Source: CALZBJ01 sp945619025 (GTDB lineage: Bacteria > Pseudomonadota > Gammaproteobacteria > Cardiobacteriales > Wohlfahrtiimonadaceae). From it: a DNA stretch of 37,667 nt. Numbering within the stretch: position 1 is the stretch's first letter; the number at the start of each line of letters is the position of its first letter. Shown here piece by piece: positions 25,097-33,853 of this stretch. The position numbers and the translations under genes were made by a program. The notes under the pieces are model-generated. The model saw nothing but the letters and a program-made list of their open reading frames with translations. It did no database searches and had not been told where the DNA came from. The stretch covers positions 1 to 37,667 of the forward strand of contig CALZBJ010000019.1 in assembly GCA_945619025.1 (NCBI GenBank). Reading direction: 5' to 3'.

Positions 25097-26175
25097 CACA
25101 CGAGTGCTCCTTTAATGCGTTTTAATTGTCGCCAACTTGCCGCTTTTAAACGAATATTTTGTGAAATAAGTTCAGGTCTTGGAAGCAGATAGGTCGGATA
25201 CTCTTTTCCGCCCAATTCAAGTGTTTGAGGCCGTGACGCAAGCTGATCATAGGGAATCTCTTTAGAGAGCATATTCCGCGCAACATCGCGCCCAACCAGA
25301 ACAATCACCTGCGGATTAATCGTTTCAAGCTCGGCGATTAAATGCATTTGACAGCACTCTTTTTCATCCTCACTTACCGGCGACAGTTGCGCGGGCATGC
25401 ATTTTACAAAAGGCGTGATATAGAGCGATTCAAGTGACAGATCAATGGCTGAAAACAGCTTGGCAAAAAATGCTCGATCCTGCTTAATAATCACTTCCCC
25501 TACCACCGCTTCACTTCGAAGGGGCGCATCGGTAATGATGAAAATCCCACTCTCGCCACTACCAAAACCCACCACCGGTTGCGGACGTGTTAAATGAAGC
25601 TCACACGCGGTGCAATCATGGATCGCTTGCTCAAGCTCCGATAAATTCTCTTTCGGTGGCAGAATAAGGCGTTTCGGTGGATCAATCAGTGGCGCTAATG
25701 AGACCGTCACTACCGAATCATCCCCCTCTTCGATCACTTGATTGGAAAGCGCATGGGCCTTATCCATCTCCGCTTTCATCTGCTCCGCAATGGAGTGTTG
25801 AGGCTGAGTGTTAGACTGAGACTGAGCTTGAGGCTGCGACGGTAACGCCAACGGCTCCACTGCAGGCTTATCATTTCCCAAAGAGGCCATAATCGCACGC
25901 ACACTTTGCGGTGCACCGCTTGATTCACTCGGATTATATGACGAGCCCTGCGATTCACCATACGAACCAGGATGACCATAGGGATTTTGCGATTGATTGG
26001 CGCTTTGACGCATCTCACGATATTCCACCGCAAGCGTTTCCGCCTCTTCACGGTTATACCAGAGCGGTATCCCCATCGCATTAAGATAACGATATTGTTC
26101 TAACGGACCGTAAAGTGCCGCTTCTAACTTATCCATCTCATCCATCTCGTTCTGCTCAGCTAAATAATCGGGCAT
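25096..26175 (-). CDS. Family 4 uracil-DNA glycosylase-like protein with altered catalytic motifs
   Basis: A 359-residue protein in three parts: an N-terminal segment with GIPLWYNREEAE; a low-complexity Gln/Ser/Pro/Asn-rich linker (about 55-175); and a UDG-fold domain. The four Fe-S cysteines of family 4 UDG can be placed in CTAC (near 187 and 190), KCMP (near 259) and CCQMHL (near 274). The family's GEAPGxxED motif reads TDAPLRSEAV, and the C-terminal HPS/HPA motif reads PRPE. Uracil excision is therefore doubtful; a structural or other DNA role is possible. Starts in TAATG overlap with pssA and ends overlapping rimI. Confidence 0.75.
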   Translation of the reverse strand: MPDYLAEQNEMDEMDKLEAALYGPLEQYRYLNAMGIPLWYNREEAETLAVEYREMRQSANQSQNPYGHPGSYGESQGSSYNPSESSGAPQSVRAIMASLGNDKPAVEPLALPSQPQAQSQSNTQPQHSIAEQMKAEMDKAHALSNQVIEEGDDSVVTVSLAPLIDPPKRLILPPKENLSELEQAIHDCTACELHLTRPQPVVGFGSGESGIFIITDAPLRSEAVVGEVIIKQDRAFFAKLFSAIDLSLESLYITPFVKCMPAQLSPVSEDEKECCQMHLIAELETINPQVIVLVGRDVARNMLSKEIPYDQLASRPQTLELGGKEYPTYLLPRPELISQNIRLKAASWRQLKRIKGALV

Positions 26176-26951
26176 TATGAACGATTACGACGCTTTAATT
26201 GCGCACGACGATAGCAACGGCATCCCATATAAACAGGGCCTGAAAACCCATAAATCAACATGGTTAAAAAGAGTGTTTTCGCCGGAGATGCCAGTAAAAA
26301 TCCGCTATAGACGACAACGGGGATCAGTGCAAAAAACTTCACTTGTTTATTCATATTGATGGTTTTAAAGCTGTAAAACTTCACGTTTGAAACCATCATC
26401 AGCGCCGTATACACCGTTAAAATAAGCGCCACATACTCCATCTGTTCGCCGGTTAATCCCACCGCCATGGAAAACCATACAAGTCCCACCACGATCGCTG
26501 CCGCCGTTGGACTAGGCATCCCGATAAAGAAACGTTTATCAACGCTACCAATTTGCACATTAAAGCGCGCTAAACGTAACGCCGCACAGGCAAGATAGAG
26601 ATAGACTGCAAACCAGGAAAAATTCGCCACGATCTTAATCGTCGCATCGTTCATTAAGCCTTTAAGCGACCATTCATAGATAATAATCGCCGGCGCAACG
26701 CCAAAGGAGATCAAGTCCGAGAGCGAATCATACTGCTCGCCAAAGGCACTCGAGGTATTTGTCCATCGAGCAACGCGTCCATCCATTCCATCGAAAATCA
26801 TTGCGATAAAGACCAGCATCGACGCTTTAATATAGTAGCCATCAAGCGCTAATAAAATTGCTGAGAAGCCTGATAAAAGCGCCGCTGTGGTAATTAAATT
26901 AGGTAAAATGTAGATGGGATTACCTTTGGGTTTATTGGTTTGTTCTGACAT
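26175..26951 (-). CDS. pssA: CDP-diacylglycerol-serine O-phosphatidyltransferase
   Basis: An inner-membrane enzyme making phosphatidylserine, the precursor of phosphatidylethanolamine. The CDP-alcohol phosphotransferase motif DGxDGRVAR...GEQYDSLSD is complete, with its Asp residues, near 50-85. Six to eight hydrophobic helices fill the 258 residues. This is the membrane-integral type, not the PLD-like E. coli PssA. It is the first gene of a six-gene leftward operon ending at recJ. No obvious ribosome site precedes the ATG. Confidence 0.95.
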   Translation of the reverse strand: MSEQTNKPKGNPIYILPNLITTAALLSGFSAILLALDGYYIKASMLVFIAMIFDGMDGRVARWTNTSSAFGEQYDSLSDLISFGVAPAIIIYEWSLKGLMNDATIKIVANFSWFAVYLYLACAALRLARFNVQIGSVDKRFFIGMPSPTAAAIVVGLVWFSMAVGLTGEQMEYVALILTVYTALMMVSNVKFYSFKTINMNKQVKFFALIPVVVYSGFLLASPAKTLFLTMLIYGFSGPVYMGCRCYRRAQLKRRNRS

Positions 26952-27080
26952 AATAAATCGTACTGAAATTCCGAAAATGGGAGGAGTGATTAGTATAAGG
27001 GCTCTCGCTTGATATTTAAAGCGCGAACCTTTATCTTACTACACTTCGGCCTCTTCTTTACTACTTGCGAGTCAAACTTT

Positions 27081-27581
27081 ATGTCAAAACCGATCGTCTC
27101 TTTAATTTTAGCCATGTCTGAAAATCGCACCATTGGGGATAATAATGCGCTTCCTTGGCACCTTCCCGATGATCTTAAGTTTTTTAAAGCGCATACTACT
27201 GGCAAAACCGTCATTATGGGGCGTAAAACCTTCGACTCAATCGGTAAACCGCTTCCTAAACGCACCAATATTGTGCTCTCTCGCAATGAAAAACGTGAAA
27301 TTCCCGGCACGATCTGGGTCGCCTCGATTGATGAAGCCCTTGAATATGCAAAAAAGGATGACGAGGTGATGATTATGGGCGGCGCGAATCTCTATAAGCA
27401 GGCACTTCCCTATATGGATCGCCTTTATCTAACGCGCGTTGATGCGGTGATTGAGGGGGATACGCAGATGCCCGAAATTGATCTAACCGGTGCAACCCTC
27501 ACCTTTGAAGAGCATCATGAGAAAGATGAGCGTCATGCCCATGAATTTACCTTCCAAATTTGGGATTTTAATCGCGCTTAA
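27081..27581 (+). CDS. folA: Dihydrofolate reductase
   Basis: Reduces dihydrofolate to tetrahydrofolate with NADPH, feeding PurN, PurH and thymidylate synthesis. The ORF can be read from a TTG at 27009, but MSKPIVSLILAMS at the ATG is the family N terminus, so that start is used (166 residues). Motifs: ENRTIGDNNALPWHLPDDLKFFK with the active-site Trp and Asp, VIMGRKTF, NIVLSR and MIMGGANLY. The ribosome site is weak. It is monocistronic and ends at a shared terminator with purB. Confidence 0.96.
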   Translation: MSKPIVSLILAMSENRTIGDNNALPWHLPDDLKFFKAHTTGKTVIMGRKTFDSIGKPLPKRTNIVLSRNEKREIPGTIWVASIDEALEYAKKDDEVMIMGGANLYKQALPYMDRLYLTRVDAVIEGDTQMPEIDLTGATLTFEEHHEKDERHAHEFTFQIWDFNRA

Positions 27582-27619
27582 ATTTAATTAAATATCAAAA
27601 CATTAATCGACCAGACACT

Positions 27620-27659
27620 AAAAAGCTCCAACTCGATCATGATCCGTTGGAGCTTTTTT
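27620..27659. terminator. Bidirectional terminator between folA and purB
   Basis: AAAAAGCTCCAAC pairs perfectly with GTTGGAGCTTTTT across a 13-base loop, with A and T runs on both sides. Confidence 0.92.
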
Positions 27660-27707
27660 GTATCAATTCAATTAACTCATTGCGTACTAATGTATTACAT
27701 CAAACGC

Positions 27708-29087
27708 TTAGTCGATCGCTTTTGCAAGTTTCTCAGCTAAACCGGTGTATGTACCAGGCGTTAACGCTTTGAGCTCTTTTTTCGCATCGGCAGAGAGTTC
27801 GAGTGAATCGATAAATTCATCTAATTGTGGTTTGGTGATGCGTTTACCACGCGTGAATTTTTTGAGACGCTCGTATGGACGATCGATTCCGTCACGGCGC
27901 ATGACCGTTTGAACCGCTTCACCCAATACTTCGACGTTTGCGTTTAAGTCTGCCATAAGCGCTTCTTCGTTCACTTCAAGTTTTGAGTGACCGCGGAGTA
28001 AGCTCTTATAACCAATCAGTGAATAACCAAATGCTGAGCCTAAGCTACGAAGCACTGTTGAGTCACTTAAGTCACGTTGCATACGTGAAATTGGAAGTTT
28101 TTCCGCAAAGTGATTGAAAAGTGCATTGGCAACGCCTAAGTTTCCTTCCGCGTTTTCAAAGTCAATCGGGTTAACTTTGTGTGGCATTGTAGATGATCCC
28201 ACTTCATCAGCGATCATTTTTTGGGTGAAGAAATGATGGCTAATGTAGTTCCACGCATCGCGTGCCCAGTCAATATAGATGGTATTAATGCGCGCCATAA
28301 TGTCACAAAACTCTGCGATATAATCGTGGCATTCGATCTGCGTTGAGTATGGGTTAAAGGTTAAACCTAAATCGTTTTCGATAAAGTCTTGGGCAAAGCC
28401 TTCCCAATTAAAGTCAGGATAGACCACTTTGTGCGCGTTATAGTTACCCACCGCACCGTTGATTTTACCTAAGTATTCTTGCGCTGCGAGCTGCTTCATT
28501 TGACGACGAAGGCGATAGATTACGTTGGCAATTTCTTTACCTAATGTGGTTGGCGTTGCCGCTTGTCCGTGTGTGCGTGAAAGCATGGGGACAGAAGCAT
28601 TGTCGTGCGCCATTTTTTTAAGTGAATCGATCACTTCTTCGAGCTCAGGAAGTACGATTTCATTGATCGTCTCTTTAAACATTAAGCCGTATGAAAGGTT
28701 GTTAATGTCTTCTGAGGTACAGGTAAAGTGAACAAATTCTGATGACGCGGTTAATTCATCATTACCGTGCGCTTTAACGCGATTTTTGATCCAGTATTCA
28801 ACCGCTTTCACGTCGTGGTTTGTTTCACGCTCAATCTCTTTAACTTCCATCGCATCGTTCGGTGAAAAGTTTTTCGCAAGATCGATTAAGAATGCCTTTG
28901 CATCATCACTAAAGTTAGGAATCTCTTTGAAATGGGGCTCTTCAGCGAGTTTGATGAGCCATTTGATCTCAACAAATACGCGGAATTTGATTAAACCATA
29001 CTCGCTCACCTCAAGGGCCAACGCTTTTGTACGGTTCGCATATCGCCCATCAAGAGGTGATACAGCTAAAATTGAATTGATACTCAT
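27708..29087 (-). CDS. purB: Adenylosuccinate lyase
   Basis: Splits fumarate from SAICAR and from adenylosuccinate, so it acts between PurC and PurH and again in AMP synthesis. 459 residues, near the E. coli length of 456. Conserved blocks are TSEDINNLSYGL, SRTHGQAATPTT with the catalytic His, and the flexible signature loop SSTMPHKVNPIDFENAEGN. AAAGGAG lies ahead of the ATG. It is separate from the main purine operon and follows a DUF423 gene after 10 bases. Confidence 0.97.
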   Translation of the reverse strand: MSINSILAVSPLDGRYANRTKALALEVSEYGLIKFRVFVEIKWLIKLAEEPHFKEIPNFSDDAKAFLIDLAKNFSPNDAMEVKEIERETNHDVKAVEYWIKNRVKAHGNDELTASSEFVHFTCTSEDINNLSYGLMFKETINEIVLPELEEVIDSLKKMAHDNASVPMLSRTHGQAATPTTLGKEIANVIYRLRRQMKQLAAQEYLGKINGAVGNYNAHKVVYPDFNWEGFAQDFIENDLGLTFNPYSTQIECHDYIAEFCDIMARINTIYIDWARDAWNYISHHFFTQKMIADEVGSSTMPHKVNPIDFENAEGNLGVANALFNHFAEKLPISRMQRDLSDSTVLRSLGSAFGYSLIGYKSLLRGHSKLEVNEEALMADLNANVEVLGEAVQTVMRRDGIDRPYERLKKFTRGKRITKPQLDEFIDSLELSADAKKELKALTPGTYTGLAEKLAKAID

Positions 29088-29097
29088 TACATCTCCT

Positions 29098-29487
29098 TTA
29101 CTTATGACTCAAAATGTCCACTTTAGACGTGAGCACAGCTGACAAAAATAATCCCCAACCAATAATAAAGAGTAGACCACCTATGGGGGTAATGTAACCT
29201 ACGTTTTTAACTTGAATTAGACCGATCGCATAGAGGCTTCCCGAGAAACAGAGCGTCCCTAAAATAAAGGCGATCCCCGCCATTTTTAGAAGGCGACGAT
29301 TCGATAGAAAGACCATCAAAATACCGGTTAAAATGATCGCAATCCCATGAAACATCTGATACTGAACGCCGGTATGCCACACAGGCAATTTCGCCCCTAA
29401 ATGTGGTGCTAACGCGTGCGCGCCAAATGCTCCTAAAATAACGGCAAGGAGTGAAAATATTGCTCCAATTGAGATTAAACCTTTCAT
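29098..29487 (-). CDS. DUF423 (YgdD-like) membrane protein
   Basis: A 129-residue inner-membrane protein with four hydrophobic helices. The DUF423 features AVILGAFGAHAL at the N terminus, WHTGVQYQMFHGIA in the middle and a glycine-rich GYITPIGGLLFIIGW helix are all present. Function unknown. AAGGAAGG is upstream of the ATG. It is probably cotranscribed with purB. Confidence 0.88.
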   Translation of the reverse strand: MKGLISIGAIFSLLAVILGAFGAHALAPHLGAKLPVWHTGVQYQMFHGIAIILTGILMVFLSNRRLLKMAGIAFILGTLCFSGSLYAIGLIQVKNVGYITPIGGLLFIIGWGLFLSAVLTSKVDILSHK

Positions 29488-29561
29488 AGCCTTCCTTCTA
29501 TTTTGCTTCGTTTCTCTATTAACGTACTGTCTGCCTTAATCGCGCCTTAACCAATCTGCAA

Positions 29562-29912
29562 TTAATCAATTAACGCTGCGATCAAATCTGCCGTTGGGCG
29601 CGCAATTACGGCCTTTTTACCATTAGACACGATCGGACGCTGTAAGACGCGAGGATTTTCTGCAATAAAAATAAATTTCTCCGGTGCAGAGAGCGAATGC
29701 CACGAACCTTCAATCATTTTAAATTCATCTTCGCCCGTACGCACCATCGCATCAAGATCGCCGCCAATTAAAGTATAGAGCGCTTGAATATCGTCTGCCG
29801 TGAGCGTTCCTTCGAGATAATTGACCGTTGTAAATTCGATCCCATTTGAAATTAAAAACTCACGCGCCGCACGCGATTTTGAGCAATCACCGTTGTAATA
29901 GATCGTCCACAT
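29562..29912 (-). CDS. ArsC/YfgD-family glutaredoxin-like reductase
   Basis: A 116-residue thioredoxin-fold protein. NGDCSKSRAAREFL has the active-site Cys10, and NPRVLQRPIV plus ARPTADLI is the ArsC C-terminal pattern. The CSKSR form matches E. coli YfgD rather than the CGTSR of true ArsC. No arsenic genes are nearby, so arsenate reduction is not indicated. An AAGGAAT site precedes the ATG. It lies 74 bases upstream of the DUF423 gene on the same strand. Confidence 0.85.
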   Translation of the reverse strand: MWTIYYNGDCSKSRAAREFLISNGIEFTTVNYLEGTLTADDIQALYTLIGGDLDAMVRTGEDEFKMIEGSWHSLSAPEKFIFIAENPRVLQRPIVSNGKKAVIARPTADLIAALID

Positions 29913-30008
29913 GATCGAGATTCCTTCTAATATTTGATTCTATTTACTAAATTAACAATTATTTAATCTATCTTTAAATTATAACGTATTTTGCCGGCCA
30001 ATTTTAGC

Positions 30009-30656
30009 CTATGCAACGGTTTTAGGTGGCGGTGCATGATAAAGCCAACCGCGCCCTGTTTGGCACGACGCCTCAATTGCCGTTTCTTCTGCTTCATTAC
30101 TGATTGAGAGCCCAAATCCGGCATTTAAATCCGCATCTTGCAGCGGCCATTTTGTGCCTGTAAGCGTAACGCCCGTTAGATCTTGCAGCGGTAAAATGCT
30201 GATAAGATCACCTTTTTGAGCAGGAAAAGTATGGGAAGAATCGGTAAGCGTTTCTAGAAATTGAATGCCGTCAGAATAGATAAAATGCGTGGTTGAATAT
30301 TGGAGTGGTAGCATTAAGAGCGCCATTTGATGATCGAGCCGCCCGCCCATACCGCCGAGCATAATAATGGAGTTAAATCCGCGCCGAATCGCTTCGCTTA
30401 TGGCAAGTTCAGTATCGACTTCCGACTTTTCTCGCGGATGAACAATGTGTGGAATCGAGTGATAAAAGGTTTGATCATCATGGCTTGAAGAATCAAAATC
30501 CCCAATCCAAAGATCGGGGGTAATATTGAGCGTTTTAGCGTGTTCAATCCCCCCGTCCACTGCAATAATTAGCGCTCGATCTTTAATAAAATGAGCAATC
30601 CGCTCGGTCATCACCAGCGTCCCTGGAAGCAGTAAAATCGCGGAGGAATGAGTCAT
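30009..30656 (-). CDS. thiN: Thiamine diphosphokinase
   Basis: Pyrophosphorylates thiamine to TPP. AVDGG near 33, DLWIGDFDS near 50, KSEVDTELAI and GGMGGRLDH are the catalytic and nucleotide motifs of the thiamine pyrophosphokinase family; the C-terminal half is the thiamine-binding domain. The 215-residue size fits. The gene starts three bases after the GT9 glycosyltransferase, so it is cotranscribed, and is remote from the thiamine salvage operon at the right end, which it completes. Confidence 0.92.
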   Translation of the reverse strand: MTHSSAILLLPGTLVMTERIAHFIKDRALIIAVDGGIEHAKTLNITPDLWIGDFDSSSHDDQTFYHSIPHIVHPREKSEVDTELAISEAIRRGFNSIIMLGGMGGRLDHQMALLMLPLQYSTTHFIYSDGIQFLETLTDSSHTFPAQKGDLISILPLQDLTGVTLTGTKWPLQDADLNAGFGLSISNEAEETAIEASCQTGRGWLYHAPPPKTVA

Positions 30657-30659
30657 ACG

Positions 30660-31844
30660 TTACGCCTCGACCTCTCTATTTTCCTGCTCGCCCGCCTCTT
30701 CCATGGCAAGTTTCAAATCATCGAGATTTGGCAGCGCTTTAATCACCCGATCGGGTTCAATGTCCGCCACATGATGGCGACGTTTTTCATTAAAGATCAC
30801 AATACTATTTTCAAGATCGATCGGAACCCACTCCGGCGTTTTAAGGCGCATTAGCGCAATCACCGGCACTTTTACCGCATTTGCAAGATGCATCACCGCC
30901 GTTTCAACCGAAATAATGAGATCCATCACGCCGAGCATCGCTGGCAATTGGAAAAAGTTTTCCGTCGCACTAAAGAGATGGACATTTTGAATATTGGCCG
31001 CATCGAGCTCCGCTTTTGTCGCCGCAAAAGCTTCCGGAACCGAGTTCACCACAAAGAGCGTATCGCGCCACTCCGGCATCTCATTCATTTTTTGGATCAA
31101 TTCGATCACATGGGTCATCGGCCAGCAACGTTTTTTATTTTTCGCAAATGAGTTGATAAAGACACGGCGTTTTTGTACAGCGTCCAAACGTATCATCTCT
31201 TCATTTGCCCAGGTTTTCCACGTCTCGGAAATCTCAATAAAGGGATATTTCTCTTTTTTAGAGAGCTCAATATTACCGATCTGTTTAAACCAATGACCAT
31301 ATTCATCGCTCACATGATGTTCGGGCCCGCGTTCAGCCGGTTTCACCTCAATGCACGCATCGAGCGATTTACGAATCTTTTTCGCACTCAATTGGAAAAG
31401 TCCTGGCTCAAAATCCATCGCACAAGCAAACCCTCTATCGCCGGCAATTTTACGCGCAAGGGCTGCATAATGAGAGGGGGATAATGTCGCAAGAGAGACC
31501 ACCGCATCATACTGCTCCGTGCGCGCTAAATTAATCGCTGCTTCATAAAGATCGGGACGATAATTTGCGCAATAGACCGTATTGTAAAACGGCGTTGTTT
31601 TGATCCAATCGTAGAGAGAATAATTCTTTAAAGCCTCCCATTTTGTCTCATCGGAGGTGCGGCGACGATCATCAATAAAAAGATCAATCTTAATGTGAGG
31701 ATAGGCCTCATGAAATGCCTTAAAGCAATTTTGCAGATAGGTGTAATCACCGATGGCGAGATGCACAATAAAGAGAATTTTATCGGCGTTTTGAAGACGT
31801 TCGAGCGGGATAATTGGGTTTATTTCAGCTGTCATAACATTCAT
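30660..31844 (-). CDS. Glycosyltransferase family 9 protein (heptosyltransferase-like)
   Basis: A 394-residue GT-B enzyme. An N-terminal ILFIVHLAIGDYTYLQ and the C-terminal VETAVMHLANAVKVPVIALM match the ADP-heptose:LPS heptosyltransferase family. KNKKRCWP, with its Lys and Trp-Pro, fits the acceptor/donor region. It may add a sugar to the lipopolysaccharide core; the exact acceptor is unknown. The ATG has no clear ribosome site. A GGAGC-CAA-GCTCC hairpin lies 14-26 bases upstream. Confidence 0.78.
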   Translation of the reverse strand: MNVMTAEINPIIPLERLQNADKILFIVHLAIGDYTYLQNCFKAFHEAYPHIKIDLFIDDRRRTSDETKWEALKNYSLYDWIKTTPFYNTVYCANYRPDLYEAAINLARTEQYDAVVSLATLSPSHYAALARKIAGDRGFACAMDFEPGLFQLSAKKIRKSLDACIEVKPAERGPEHHVSDEYGHWFKQIGNIELSKKEKYPFIEISETWKTWANEEMIRLDAVQKRRVFINSFAKNKKRCWPMTHVIELIQKMNEMPEWRDTLFVVNSVPEAFAATKAELDAANIQNVHLFSATENFFQLPAMLGVMDLIISVETAVMHLANAVKVPVIALMRLKTPEWVPIDLENSIVIFNEKRRHHVADIEPDRVIKALPNLDDLKLAMEEAGEQENREVEA

Positions 31845-31961
31845 TTAATCGATTTACGGAGCCAAGCTCCTATTTATACCACTAAAGAGCGATCGCTTGG
31901 GGATTTATGCTAGCAATTGTACAGTTTTTATAGATTAAATGTGTTTTTAATTTTTAGCAGG

Positions 31962-31967
31962 TATAAT
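31962..31967 (+). promoter_or_regulatory. -10 element for ppa
   Basis: A perfect TATAAT about 57 bases before the ppa start. The -35 region is not clear, so this is a partial promoter call. Confidence 0.4.
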
Positions 31968-32024
31968 TAAAAGTCTCAAATTGAGCAACCAAATTCATTC
32001 AACCATATGAGGTTTTATAAAGAT

Positions 32025-32570
32025 ATGAGTTTTAACAACGTTCCTGCAGCGAATGATTTAGATAAAATTACCCAAGATTTCAACTGCATCATTGAGATTC
32101 CTGCTGAGTCTGATCCTGTTAAATATGAAGTCGATCACGATACAGACCTAATCTGGGTTGACCGTTTTGTCGGCACTAACATGCGTTATCCTGCCAACTA
32201 CGGCTACATTCCACAAACATTATGTGATGATGGCGACCCGCTTGATGTATTAGTGATCACCCCATTCCCATTAATTCACGGTTCAGTCGTTCGTTGTCGC
32301 CCACTTGGCGTTTTAAACATGACTGACGAATCCGGCGGTGATGCGAAACTTGTGGCAGTACCAATCAGCAAACTTTGCCCTATGTATGACAACATCCAAT
32401 CGCTCGACGACCTTCCCAAACTCCTTGTAGATCAAATCGAATTCTATTTCGCAAACTACAAAGGGCTTGAAAAAGGCAAATGGGTAAAACTTGATGGTTT
32501 TAGCGATAAAGCCGCAGCAGAAGCTGAAATCATGAACTCACTTAAACTCTTTAACGAGAAAAACCAATAA
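32025..32570 (+). CDS. ppa: Inorganic pyrophosphatase, family I
   Basis: Hydrolyses pyrophosphate released by biosynthesis, cytoplasmic and Mg-dependent. The ORF can begin at 32007, but MSFNNVPA aligns with the E. coli start MSLLNVPA, so the second ATG is used (181 residues). Catalytic blocks: IEIPAESDPVKYE, MRYPANYGYIP, DDGDPLDVLVI with the metal-binding Asp residues, RPLGVLNMTDE and KGLEKGKWVKLDG. It is monocistronic with a strong terminator at its end. Confidence 0.96.
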   Translation: MSFNNVPAANDLDKITQDFNCIIEIPAESDPVKYEVDHDTDLIWVDRFVGTNMRYPANYGYIPQTLCDDGDPLDVLVITPFPLIHGSVVRCRPLGVLNMTDESGGDAKLVAVPISKLCPMYDNIQSLDDLPKLLVDQIEFYFANYKGLEKGKWVKLDGFSDKAAAEAEIMNSLKLFNEKNQ

Positions 32571-32605
32571 GCATTTTCCCTGTTTAAATAAAAGTGATAG
32601 AAATG

Positions 32606-32646
32606 AAAAAACCTCTTAAGTGCGATTCACGCCTAAGAGGTTTTTT
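32606..32646. terminator. Bidirectional terminator between ppa and speG
   Basis: CCTCTTA (32612-32618) and TAAGAGG (32634-32640) form a seven-pair stem with six A on the left and six T on the right. Confidence 0.92.
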
Positions 32647-32684
32647 ACTACATCAATTACGAATCAATTAGAATTTAATCAAGT

Positions 32685-33284
32685 TTAATACTCAATTTCG
32701 TTATTTAAAATAAGCTCCGCATCTTCGATCTCATGGTGAGCCTCTTCACGGATCTTTTTATATTGTTCAAAAAATTGATGCTGGAAAATACACATGCGGA
32801 TCGCGTTACGATATTCCCCATCGCTGAAGAATTCATGTTTTAGCACACCCTCCACCTCAAACCCAAGTTTTGAGTAGATATGTTTCGCCTTTTCATTCGC
32901 TTCATCGACAACGAGATAGAGTTTATAGAGATTGAGCGCTGAAAATGCATAATCCATCGCAAGCATGGTGGCAACTGAGGCGTACCCATGCCCCTGATGA
33001 TTTGGCGCGATGATAATCTGAAATTCTGCCCGGCGGTGCGCGTAGTCGATCTCCATTAATTCAACGAGTCCAACCTTGCTCTCGCCCAGCACTTTTTCAA
33101 GCACGAAACGGCGCTCACTCTTGTCATGAATGTGTTTGTGATATAGATCGGAAAGCTCCAAAAACGATTCATACGGCTCTTCAAACCAATAACGCATAAT
33201 CATCGCATTATTATCGAGCTGATGCACAAATCGTAAATCTTCCCGCTCAAGCGGTCTAAGCTTTAAATAACTATCACGAATCAT
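32685..33284 (-). CDS. speG: Spermidine N1-acetyltransferase
   Basis: A GNAT enzyme that acetylates and detoxifies excess spermidine. LKLRPLEREDLRFVHQLDNN, RYWFEEPYESF, KHIHDKSERRFVLE and HRRAEFQIII are close to E. coli SpeG. The acetyl-CoA region is NHQGHGYASVA, and IYSKLGFEVEGVLKHEFF and AIRMCIFQHQ also fit. 199 residues with a short acidic tail. A GAGGG site lies about ten bases upstream of the ATG. It converges with ppa. Confidence 0.94.
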   Translation of the reverse strand: MIRDSYLKLRPLEREDLRFVHQLDNNAMIMRYWFEEPYESFLELSDLYHKHIHDKSERRFVLEKVLGESKVGLVELMEIDYAHRRAEFQIIIAPNHQGHGYASVATMLAMDYAFSALNLYKLYLVVDEANEKAKHIYSKLGFEVEGVLKHEFFSDGEYRNAIRMCIFQHQFFEQYKKIREEAHHEIEDAELILNNEIEY

Positions 33285-33365
33285 GGTTTCTTACCCTCTT
33301 TGGTAACAAAAAATGATAGATCACAACGGGAATGGCTGCGTATTAAATCCACCCTTTAGGGCTTC

Positions 33366-33707
33366 TTACGCTTCTTTATCAAACGCTTCGTTTGCCGCTT
33401 TCTGCTCCGCGCCAGGCTTACAGAAAAGCTCGTACATGCATTGAAGTAACGTCAATACTTTTTGGCTTTTGATGGAATAGAAAATACGTTTTCCATCGCG
33501 ACGGGTATCCACTAAATCTTCATTGCGCAAAACACCAAGCTGCTGGGAAAGCGTCGGTTGCATGATGCCGGTTTTTTCTTCGAGCTCGCTCACAGAGTAT
33601 TCCCCTTGGCTCAAATAGCAAAGCAGCATTAAGCGATCTTCGTTGCTCATGCTTTTTAAAAATTGTGACGCATCACACGCAGCTACGCGCATTTCACCAA
33701 TATCCAT
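33366..33707 (-). CDS. ArsR-family regulator, BigR/SqrR-like (possible persulfide sensor)
   Basis: A 113-residue winged-helix repressor. MSNEDRLMLLCYLSQGEYSV, the recognition helix QPTLSQQLGVLRNEDLV and the wing RRDGKRIFYSI are the ArsR core. Cys30 (LLCYL) and Cys96 (LFCK) are 66 residues apart, the same spacing as Cys42/Cys108 of BigR and Cys41/Cys107 of SqrR, which form a tetrasulfide bridge with reactive sulfur. Cys11 and Cys90 are also present. AAGGAG precedes the ATG. No sulfide-oxidation genes are next to it, so the regulon is probably elsewhere. Confidence 0.8.
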   Translation of the reverse strand: MDIGEMRVAACDASQFLKSMSNEDRLMLLCYLSQGEYSVSELEEKTGIMQPTLSQQLGVLRNEDLVDTRRDGKRIFYSIKSQKVLTLLQCMYELFCKPGAEQKAANEAFDKEA

Positions 33708-33853
33708 ATTGTCTCCTTAACTAAACACTTTACCCTTTGCCAATAGTATCAATCGATTAAGCGATTGTCACAATATAGGGTGATAAAATGTCGTTATCTT
33801 ACTTATTAAATCAATCAATAGCCAACTACACAATCGTTTAACTGACTTAAAAC

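Noticed and set aside
29562..29912. Arsenate reductase role
   Set aside because: The active site is CSKSR (YfgD type) and no arsenic-resistance genes are adjacent; the nearby ArsR-family gene is a BigR-like type and 3.5 kb away.
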